Shown in pieces: positions 1-5,940 of a stretch of 64,000 nt of DNA (positions are counted from its first letter, which is position 1; each line of letters starts with the position of its first letter). The position numbers were made by a program, and so were the translations under genes. Below the pieces are notes generated by a model that saw only the letters and a list, made by a program, of their open reading frames with translations, ran no database searches and was not told where the DNA came from. This DNA is from Photobacterium obscurum (GTDB taxonomy: Bacteria > Pseudomonadota > Gammaproteobacteria > Enterobacterales > Vibrionaceae). Where the stretch lies: the NCBI RefSeq assembly GCF_026191635.1, contig NZ_JAKRRW010000020.1, positions 43,017 through 107,016 on the forward strand, given 5' to 3'.

Positions 1-742
1 ACTTAGGCATATGGGCATAGTTAAAAATCGACAACCGCCCCGGCCTCATCGTCAGTACCTGCTCAAGCGTTTCGGCAAACAGCTCACGGTTCTGCTTAGG
101 CAGGCCATAGATAAGATCCAGGTTGGTCGAGCGGAAGCCCAGCTCTTTTGCCCGTTCAACCATGGCAAAGATAAATTCCTCATCCTGCTCGCGGTTAACC
201 AGCTTCTGTACTTCCTTATTAAAGTCCTGTACCCCGATACTCAATCGGTTAAACCCTTCAGAGCGCAAGTGATCTAGCATATCCAGCTCAATCTCACGCG
301 GGTCAACCTCAATACTGATCTCGGCGTCAGGGGCAAACGTAAACTGATCACGAAGCAGCCCCATCAAACGGCTCACCTGTGCCTTGGTCAGGAACGTTGG
401 TGTACCGCCCCCCCAGTGCAGCTGACTGACATTTCGCTCGCCAAGCAGTGCCGCACGCTGGCGGATTTCCTGCTCGAGGGCATCAAGATACTGATCGGCC
501 TTGTGCTGATGGCGGGTAATAATCTTGTTACAACCACAGTAGTAGCAAAGCTTGTGGCAGAAAGGAATATGAACATACAGTGAAAGGTTACGCTCGGGAT
601 ACTGAGCGCACGCCATATCAAATTCCGCCGGCGTAAAAGCCTCATGGAACTCAAGGGCGGTCGGGTATGAGGTATAGCGGGGGCCTGAGTAATTGTATTT
701 TTCTATCAGTGCCTGATCCCAAATAATCTGCTCATGTGACAT
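1..742 (-). CDS. hemN: oxygen-independent coproporphyrinogen III dehydrogenase HemN (partial, runs off window start)
   Basis: Radical-SAM enzyme that oxidatively decarboxylates coproporphyrinogen III to protoporphyrinogen IX without oxygen in heme synthesis. I read about 247 codons of the usual ~457 from the reverse strand. The N-terminus (YNYSGPRYTSYPTALEF) is typical of HemN, followed by the iron-sulfur motif HIPFCHKLCYYCGCNK (CxxxCxxC) and the SAM-binding glycines HWGGGTPTF. The ATG at 740-742 is chosen because it fits the E. coli N-terminus. The C-terminal half lies outside the window. No FNR-like site was recognised upstream. Confidence 0.95.
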   Translation of the reverse strand, partial: MSHEQIIWDQALIEKYNYSGPRYTSYPTALEFHEAFTPAEFDMACAQYPERNLSLYVHIPFCHKLCYYCGCNKIITRHQHKADQYLDALEQEIRQRAALLGERNVSQLHWGGGTPTFLTKAQVSRLMGLLRDQFTFAPDAEISIEVDPREIELDMLDHLRSEGFNRLSIGVQDFNKEVQKLVNREQDEEFIFAMVERAKELGFRSTNLDLIYGLPKQNRELFAETLEQVLTMRPGRLSIFNYAHMPK

Positions 743-876
743 GACATACTTCCACTAGTCGTTTGGGGTTAATTGCGAATACCGAGTGTGCCATAACTTG
801 GTAAAGATGTAGATGTTTTACTTTTTAAAGATAGCTGAAATGTTGGCTGGCTCAGATTAAACGCAGCCCAAGACAA

Positions 877-916
877 GAAAACCCCACCTATACCGGTAGA
901 ACCAATATAGATGAGG
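877..916 (-). terminator. Rho-independent terminator of the yihI/DUF2489 operon
   Basis: On the reverse strand a 15-bp stem (arms 902-916 and 882-896, with several G-U pairs) and a 5-nt loop is followed by TTTTC. It lies just past the DUF2489 stop codon. Confidence 0.75.
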
Positions 917-945
917 AATTGCCCCGGCAGTACCGCCAGTTCGCC

Positions 946-1425
946 CTAAGCCTTTAGTGCCAGAATCATATCCAGCTCGCGCTTGATATCATCCAGCAAC
1001 CGGGCCTCGGCTTTCATGCGCTGCAGATCCTGTGCCATACGCTCTTTCTTCTGCAATACTTTACGGGCATCGCCACGCGGCATATCTTTAACCACGTTAT
1101 ACAACTCATGCATCGCCGGATACTGACTTGCAAAATCAACGGCCTGCTCAGCCTGCAGCACTTCCATCAGCTTATACAGACGGATGGCAATCTCAGACAG
1201 CGTACACTGATCCTGCTTGCCGGCTTCAGCAATAATAAACACACTGCTCATAATGTTGGCATTGCGCTCATTAATCTTCTCAGCCTGCTGAAGCTTAGCC
1301 CGCTCCAGAAAGGCCTTATGACGTGTGTTCTGCTGATACAACTTAAACAATAAGTATCCGGCATACGCCGCCAGCACAGCAACAAGACTGCCCGCCAGTC
1401 CTAACCAAAGCGTCATATCCTGCAA
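946..1425 (-). CDS. DUF2489 family membrane-anchored protein
   Basis: A 159-residue protein with one N-terminal membrane segment (roughly residues 5-28) and a long charged helical region that probably points into the cytoplasm. It matches my recollection of the DUF2489 family, which sits beside yihI in Vibrionaceae. No function is known. The TTG at 1425 is taken as start because AGGAG lies 6 bases upstream; an ATG at 1416 is the alternative but lacks a well-spaced ribosome site. It starts 3 bases after the yihI stop, so the two are cotranscribed. Confidence 0.75.
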   Translation of the reverse strand: MQDMTLWLGLAGSLVAVLAAYAGYLLFKLYQQNTRHKAFLERAKLQQAEKINERNANIMSSVFIIAEAGKQDQCTLSEIAIRLYKLMEVLQAEQAVDFASQYPAMHELYNVVKDMPRGDARKVLQKKERMAQDLQRMKAEARLLDDIKRELDMILALKA

Positions 1426-1428
1426 TGG

Positions 1429-1998
1429 TTACTCCTTATCGAATGAGTTCTCGGATGAGTCCTCGAACGAGTCAAAGCCCATATTCTCGAACTTGTCCAG
1501 CAGATCATCGTCTGAAGACAGATCGGCCGCCGGCTGAACGTCATCCGCAGCCGCTGGCTCATCGTCTTCCAGTAGGCCCAGCTGGTTCATTAGCTGCTCG
1601 ATACGATCCAGTTTTTCGTCAACCTGCTTCTGCAGGCCTGAACCAAGATTCTCACCGGCTTCGATACGATCCAACAACACCATAAGTTGCGCATCATTTT
1701 CCAGCATCGCCAGTTCCTGCTCGGCACTTAGGCGGCGCTCTTTCTTCGTGGCAGGCTTCTTCGCCTCGACAATCAAAGGTACCGGCTTCTTGCTACCGTG
1801 GCGCGGATCTTTGCGTTTCGCCTGGGCTCTCGAATCATTCATCTGGGCTTCAGAGTGGCGGCTGCCAGACTTCAGACCTTTACGCTTCTTGTCTTTCTGG
1901 CGCTTGCGAGCTTCCAGATCAAGCTGAGTCGTTGATTTTTGGGTAAATGCCGCAGGACCTTCTGATCCTGGCTTACGGCTTCTTTTCTTACGGGTCAT
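1429..1998 (-). CDS. yihI: Der GTPase-activating protein YihI
   Basis: YihI stimulates the GTPase Der and thereby tunes 50S ribosome assembly. The 189-residue protein has the expected make-up: a very basic, Lys/Arg/Ser-rich N-terminal half with RKKRSRKPG at its start, a central conserved stretch (PLIVEAKKPATKKERRLSAEQELAMLE... in part) and an acidic C-terminal tail rich in Asp and Glu. Its start overlaps the upstream methyltransferase stop by one base (TAATG), indicating translational coupling. Its position between the Csr RNA and hemN is the same as in E. coli. Confidence 0.9.
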   Translation of the reverse strand: MTRKKRSRKPGSEGPAAFTQKSTTQLDLEARKRQKDKKRKGLKSGSRHSEAQMNDSRAQAKRKDPRHGSKKPVPLIVEAKKPATKKERRLSAEQELAMLENDAQLMVLLDRIEAGENLGSGLQKQVDEKLDRIEQLMNQLGLLEDDEPAAADDVQPAADLSSDDDLLDKFENMGFDSFEDSSENSFDKE

Positions 1999-2639
1999 TA
2001 CTGGGTCTTCCTCAGCAAAATTACATCATTTCCAACAAACTCGACTTCCAGGCCATCACGCTTTGCCAGATAGCGGAAAGTCTCGCGGCTGAAAAAGCTC
2101 ACGTGGGTTGGGTCGTTCTTGTAATGCCATTGCGCAAAGGCATCTGCATCTATTGCTAACTTGGTCATGAGTCCCAGCCACCCGCCAGGTTTCACCATCC
2201 CTGTTAGCTGCCCCCATTCCTTCGCAGGCGTATAAAAGTGTTCAATCGCTTCTGTACAGGTGACAAAGTCATACTGCTGCTCTAAGACTGCAGGCTCATT
2301 GGCAAAATACAGATCATAGATAGCCATATTATACCCCATCTCTTCCAGCATCACGGAAAGAGTCGGGCCCGGGCCACAGCCAAAGTCCAGCCCAGATAAA
2401 GGTGCCGGTCCCAGGCGCTCTATCAAAGGTGCAGCCAACCGATTCAGAAAGCGGCGATAGCCTTGATCTTCCGGGTTATTTTCATGTTGATCATAAACGG
2501 CCTTTTCATCGTCAGGCGGCAGCAACGCTTCAGGATCAGCAAAAATCAGTGCACAATCCAGGCAACGGAAATAAGCCCGTCGCTTGTCCTGATGAAAAGC
2601 ACCGACCGACTGACTGCTGCATAACGGGCAGGTTAGCAT
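1998..2639 (-). CDS. class I SAM-dependent methyltransferase with N-terminal zinc ribbon
   Basis: A 213-residue protein. The first 30 residues hold two CxxC pairs (CPLC and CLDC), probably a zinc ribbon. A Rossmann methyltransferase fold follows, with the SAM-binding motif GLDFGCGPGPTL near residue 85 and a later CTEAIEHF motif. The substrate cannot be read from the sequence; such proteins are annotated as methyltransferase type 11/12. It is the first gene of the yihI operon, with AGGAGA upstream of the ATG. An extended -10 lies about 70 bases upstream. Confidence 0.75.
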   Translation of the reverse strand: MLTCPLCSSQSVGAFHQDKRRAYFRCLDCALIFADPEALLPPDDEKAVYDQHENNPEDQGYRRFLNRLAAPLIERLGPAPLSGLDFGCGPGPTLSVMLEEMGYNMAIYDLYFANEPAVLEQQYDFVTCTEAIEHFYTPAKEWGQLTGMVKPGGWLGLMTKLAIDADAFAQWHYKNDPTHVSFFSRETFRYLAKRDGLEVEFVGNDVILLRKTQ

Positions 2640-2707
2640 AACGTTCTGTCTCCTAATCCCAGCAGGCAGTACCGCTTACCACCGGCTGGCTTAAAATGAA
2701 GCCGGGT

Positions 2708-2716
2708 ATCATAGCA
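2708..2716 (-). promoter_or_regulatory. extended -10 promoter element for the methyltransferase-yihI operon
   Basis: The reverse strand reads TGCTATGAT, an extended -10 (TGnTAtgAT). It lies between the csrC terminator and the methyltransferase start, so it could restart transcription. No good -35 is visible. Confidence 0.4.
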
Positions 2717-2792
2717 GATTCGATGGAGAAATGTGCACTTTCGCACCATGTGCGCCGAGCCAGGCAGGGGGGGAAAGTAAAATGCAGAAAAG

Positions 2793-2820
2793 AAAAAAGC
2801 GACAGGTATACACCTGTCGC
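2793..2820 (-). terminator. intrinsic terminator of the Csr RNA
   Basis: Stem GCGACAGGT / ACCTGTCGC with a 4-nt loop, followed on the reverse strand by TTTTTTCTTTT. Confidence 0.9.
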
Positions 2821-3242
2821 TCTATGGGTCGCCATTGCTGGCTTTTATCCTGTCTAGTCTGTCCTTAACCAGTATGTAACATCCCGGTTTGACAACAATC
2901 CTTTTGTTATTTGTGCTTTCCCTGCCAACTTTATTGTTCTTCATCACCCTGATGAATTTTCACCTTCCGTGTCACGCATCCCTGTAAATTCGGTTAGTCC
3001 CTAACCGGCTTATCCTTTAAGCATGTTATCGTCCAGATAACGCAATTCACCATCCATGTGGGTACACTCTCCGTCGCGTACCAAATTCTTCAAACGAAGA
3101 CTTGTCCGTAAGCGTCTACCTTGACAGTCCCTACGCTTCATGCGGTCTACCCGGCCTCCTGGCCAGACATCCTGTAATCCTTCAGGCCTCTTGCCTATGC
3201 CGTCAATGGCGCTTCCTGTCCTGTGTCGCTCTCCGTGTCGAC
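2793..3242 (-). ncRNA. csrC: CsrB/CsrC-family regulatory RNA (CsrA/RsmA antagonist)
   Basis: An untranslated RNA of about 450 nt that should bind and titrate the translational regulator CsrA. On the reverse strand I count 20 GGA motifs, many in hairpin loops: GTTATC-TGGAC-GATAAC, GGTTAG-GGA-CTAACC, CTTA-AAGGA-TAAG, GGCC-AGGA-GGCC and a CAGGATG. The 5' end GTCGACACGGAGAG resembles the start of known CsrB RNAs, which sets the start near 3242. The 3' end is a perfect 9-bp hairpin plus T6. Its place between engB and yihI is that of E. coli csrC. The short ORF inside it is spurious. The csrC name rests on synteny; Vibrio strains often have several CsrB copies. Confidence 0.9.
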
Positions 3243-3393
3243 AACGCATACTTTACGCCGATTCAGCTCCGGTACAAGGTCACCTGTCAGAGCACACTGG
3301 CTGATAATTTATTTCAATATTGATAACCCACTGTTCTGAATGCATTTAGATGTCGTAAGGCTATTTTTTTTCATCATCATCGGCCACGTTGAA

Positions 3394-3409
3394 TAGCCGA
3401 TCTCTCACA
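3394..3409 (-). promoter_or_regulatory. VarA/UvrY (GacA)-type upstream activating site
   Basis: The reverse strand reads TGTGAGAGATCGGCTA. This resembles the left half and centre of the E. coli csrB activation site, which I recall as TGTGAGAGATCTCTTACA. It sits about 150-170 bases upstream of the predicted RNA start, a distance like that of the distal UvrY site in E. coli. The right half is degenerate. Confidence 0.5.
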
Positions 3410-3487
3410 GGCTGTTCAGCTATTCGCACTTTCGGCCGGTCCGATTAAGTGGCACTGATAACGGTCGGTAGCTTTACCCCAAAAGCA

Positions 3488-3509
3488 AAAGGCAGCCGAG
3501 GCTGCCTTT
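3488..3509 (-). terminator. terminator of the cytochrome c4 gene
   Basis: A 10-bp perfect stem (AAAGGCAGCC / GGCTGCCTTT) with a 2-base centre lies 28 bases past the cytochrome stop and is followed on the reverse strand by TTGCTTTTGG. Confidence 0.75.
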
Positions 3510-3536
3510 ATTATTCAATACTGGAATAGGGGGGTA

Positions 3537-4154
3537 TTAGTGTAGGCCGCCGACATACTGCGACAGGGCGCCAATTTCATCATCGGACAGTTTGGCCGCA
3601 ACCGAACGCATCATGGCATTCATATCGTTGCTACGCTGGCTTGAGCGGAATTTTTCCAGCTGCAATTTCACGTATTCAGCATTCTGGCCGGAAATTTTCG
3701 GGAACCCCGACAGGCTGGTTCCGTTACCACGCGGGCCATGACAAGCCGTACAAGCCGCGATACCGCGCTCGGCATCACCAAAGCGATACAGCTGCTGGCC
3801 AACCTCAATCGATGATTCCGGTGTGGTATTGTCTGAAATAGGTAGGGTTGAATAGTAAGCCGCGAGATCTGCCATATCCAGCTCGGTCAAAGGCATCGCC
3901 ATCCCGCCCATCACGGGATCATTACGCCCCTGCTTACCGCCTGTCGTCATTGCTAACTTAAAGTCCTTGAGCTGCTTTTCAAGGTAGCCCGGATGTTGAC
4001 CGGCAATTTTCGGGTATTGCGCCATAATGCCGTTACCGTCCGCACCATGGCAAGCCGCACATGTTGCTGCTTTCGCTTTTCCAGCTTCTGCATCTCCCTG
4101 GGCCCAGGCTGAGCAACTGGCCAGAAGAGTCAATATAAGTGCTAATTTCTTCAT
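3537..4154 (-). CDS. periplasmic diheme cytochrome c4
   Basis: A 205-residue exported cytochrome that likely carries electrons to a terminal oxidase in the periplasm. It has a signal peptide (MKKLALILTLLASCSAWA, cleavage before QGDAEAG) and two tandem c-type domains, each with a heme-binding motif: CAACH near residue 38 and CTACH near residue 138. Downstream Met residues in each domain (for example MGGMAMP) can be axial ligands. The ATG at 4154 is chosen because it starts the signal peptide; a 27-residue longer frame has none. It is transcribed away from engB and sits between csrC and engB, a local insertion relative to E. coli. Confidence 0.9.
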   Translation of the reverse strand: MKKLALILTLLASCSAWAQGDAEAGKAKAATCAACHGADGNGIMAQYPKIAGQHPGYLEKQLKDFKLAMTTGGKQGRNDPVMGGMAMPLTELDMADLAAYYSTLPISDNTTPESSIEVGQQLYRFGDAERGIAACTACHGPRGNGTSLSGFPKISGQNAEYVKLQLEKFRSSQRSNDMNAMMRSVAAKLSDDEIGALSQYVGGLH

Positions 4155-4312
4155 GACATTCCGTTTATAATTATAGAGCTTCCAGTACCACAAGTAATGC
4201 TCAGTTACATGGTATACAATGCGACCACAAACCAAGCACGGTTTTCGTACATTTTACACAATTTCACATAAAAGTAATCAGTCGACTACATGAAGACTTG
4301 ACGGAGTTAACA

Positions 4313-4978
4313 GTGAATCAACCTCTCAACTATAGAAATACAGGATTCATCACAAGTGCACCGGATATTCGTCACTTGCCAAACGACACAGGCGTTGAGA
4401 TCGCATTTGCTGGCCGCTCCAATGCAGGTAAGTCAAGTGCCCTGAACCGTATCACCGACCAGAAAAGCCTGGCACGTACCTCTAAAACGCCGGGTCGTAC
4501 CCAGCTGATCAACATGTTTGAGGTCGTGAACGGCTGCAACCTGATCGACCTGCCAGGCTATGGTTTTGCCCAGGTTCCGCTGGAAATGAAGCTGAAGTGG
4601 CAAAAATCACTCGGCGAGTACTTACAGAAGCGTGAGTGCCTGCAGGGGCTGGTGGTACTGATGGATATCCGCCATCCAATGAAAGATCTGGATCAGCAGA
4701 TGATCAGTTGGGCCGTTGAAAGCCGCCTACCTGTTTTGGTACTGCTAACCAAAGCCGACAAACTGAAAAGCGGTGCCCGCAAGAAGCAACTCATGACGGT
4801 GCGTAATACGGCGTTAAGCTTCGGCGGCGATGTACAGGTTGAAGTTTTCTCTTCCCTGAAAGGCCTTGGTGTTGATCAGGTACGCCGCAAACTCGACGAG
4901 TGGTTTGCCCCTGAGCTGGCCCGTCAGCAGGCGCTACTTGAAGACGAAGGTGAACCAGCTAGCGATGATGCGGAGTAA
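4313..4978 (+). CDS. engB: ribosome biogenesis GTPase EngB (YihA)
   Basis: Essential GTPase of late 50S subunit assembly. The 221-residue product has the P-loop GRSNAGKS near residue 36, a switch I region (TSKTPGRTQ), G3 DLPGYG and G4 TKAD. The GTG at 4313 is preferred because GGAG lies 7 bases upstream and the product then starts MNQPLNYR, aligning with E. coli YihA (MTNLNYQQ); a TTG at 4298 is in frame but lacks a ribosome site. No gene follows on this strand for nearly 1 kb. Confidence 0.93.
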   Translation: MNQPLNYRNTGFITSAPDIRHLPNDTGVEIAFAGRSNAGKSSALNRITDQKSLARTSKTPGRTQLINMFEVVNGCNLIDLPGYGFAQVPLEMKLKWQKSLGEYLQKRECLQGLVVLMDIRHPMKDLDQQMISWAVESRLPVLVLLTKADKLKSGARKKQLMTVRNTALSFGGDVQVEVFSSLKGLGVDQVRRKLDEWFAPELARQQALLEDEGEPASDDAE

Positions 4979-5018
4979 CAGATCATTCGCTAAATGATGG
5001 CTCTATGGACAGGGCCAT

Positions 5019-5044
5019 AAAAATTCCCCACCTTCCAGGTGGGG
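5019..5044 (-). terminator. orphan intrinsic terminator facing the reverse strand
   Basis: An 8-bp perfect stem (CCCCACCT / AGGTGGGG) with loop GGA is followed on the reverse strand by AATTTTTATGG. No gene on that strand ends here, so it may end a small RNA starting within about 5045-5310, or act as a two-way stop for engB. I saw no clear promoter. Confidence 0.55.
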
Positions 5045-5312
5045 CAACGGGAGAGAAATAGGAGGTTTTTATTTTTGTGCTAAAAGCATCAATGATTTCC
5101 TAAACCAACGCAAGTTTTTTATCCCGTTTTTGTCTACTTCTTCACCACTTCGACCAGCGCCCTGCCTGCCTTTATCCCAGCAAAATACGGTATTTTACGC
5201 CTTCTGTAGCAAATTAGTGCTCAGTTGCTTTTTAGTGAAAATTAAGTAACAAAAACGACCGTTCAGACGAATTAATTATGGAAGTTAATTACAGTTTTAT
5301 GAATTGGCAGGC

Positions 5313-5414
5313 GAAAAAAAAGCCACCCCAATAAGAGAGGGTGGCCATTTCATGGATGTGTTGGCTAGCCGGTAAAAAGACCCGCTACCAATAACAAATA
5401 TGAACAAGAAGCAT
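5313..5414 (-). ncRNA. candidate small RNA between engB and spf (possible VSsrna24)
   Basis: A promoter-like pair on the reverse strand (TTTAAA at 5443-5448, 17-base spacer, perfect TATAAT at 5420-5425) is followed about 100 nt later by a strong intrinsic terminator. There is no plausible ORF between. Vibrionaceae are known to carry a second small RNA, VSsrna24, in this same engB-spf gap; I cannot compare the sequences here, so the identity rests on position only. The rest of the gap up to spf shows nothing clear. Confidence 0.55.
5314..5345 (-). terminator. intrinsic terminator of the candidate small RNA
   Basis: Stem GCCACCC / GGGTGGC followed on the reverse strand by eight T. Confidence 0.8.
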
Positions 5415-5656
5415 GGACAATTATACCGACCTCAAAACAAATTTTAAAGTAATTACTCTAAAATCATCCCTCGCAAATCAGAGATACGGATCCCACGGTT
5501 GTAGAAAAAACGTTATGAGCAGACAGGAATAATGCGATTGCGTCTAGATTTGTACAATTATCATTCAGCAAAAAAATGAAGCTTGGCTGTCACGGACAAA
5601 GAATAGTCGCCATGGCTGAAGCGAGAAAGGCTGGGGGAGTTTTTTTATGACGCTGA

Positions 5657-5761
5657 AATAAAAAACGCCCTGGTCAAAAGACCAGGGCGGCTGAATCAGC
5701 CAAATCCAATAACGTGAAACAAAAGGTCTGAAAGATAGAACATCTTACCTCTGTACCCTAC
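5657..5761 (-). ncRNA. spf: Spot 42 RNA
   Basis: Hfq-dependent small RNA that represses secondary carbon catabolism genes. The reverse strand begins GTAGGGTACAGAGGTAAG and continues through GATGTTCTATCTTTCAGACC, the 5' sequence of E. coli Spot 42 as I know it. The end is the typical terminator, GCCCTGGTC-TTTT-GACCAGGGC plus T6. Length is about 105 nt against 109 in E. coli. It lies immediately upstream of the engB side of polA and is transcribed in the polA direction, as in enterics. In E. coli it is repressed by cAMP-CRP; I saw no convincing CRP site here. Confidence 0.97.
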
Positions 5762-5873
5762 GCCGATAACTGTATATCAATTGCACAGTTTTGAAAAGTC
5801 ATTTTTGTAGTTTTTTTTCACTTATACGTAACTAAATTCTACTTACCGTAATTTTATGATGCTTTATTTTTCA

Positions 5874-5904
5874 TAAAAAAATAGCTGGCACCAGGCCAGC
5901 TATT
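5874..5904 (-). terminator. polA terminator
   Basis: Stem AATAGCTGGC / GCCAGCTATT with a 5-nt loop, followed on the reverse strand by T6, about 37 bases past the polA stop. Confidence 0.85.
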
Positions 5905-5940
5905 CTTGTTTCAATCACGAGCAATAGGATAGCAGGATCG

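Noticed and set aside
388..654. 88-residue reverse-strand ORF
   Set aside because: Out-of-frame shadow of hemN, whose real frame is open to the window edge.
2653..2835. 60-residue reverse-strand ORF
   Set aside because: Covers the csrC terminator and the promoter of the methyltransferase; no ribosome site.
3010..3249. 79-residue reverse-strand ORF
   Set aside because: It lies inside the CsrB/CsrC-type RNA; the codons only reflect the GGA repeats and there is no ribosome site or homology.
4982..4998. Hairpin ATCATT...AATGAT just after engB
   Set aside because: A+T-rich 6-bp stem with no T run; too weak for a terminator.
5762..5860. CRP site for spf
   Set aside because: Only partial matches (for example AGTGA...CTACA) were found; too weak to list, although E. 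coli spf is CRP-controlled.
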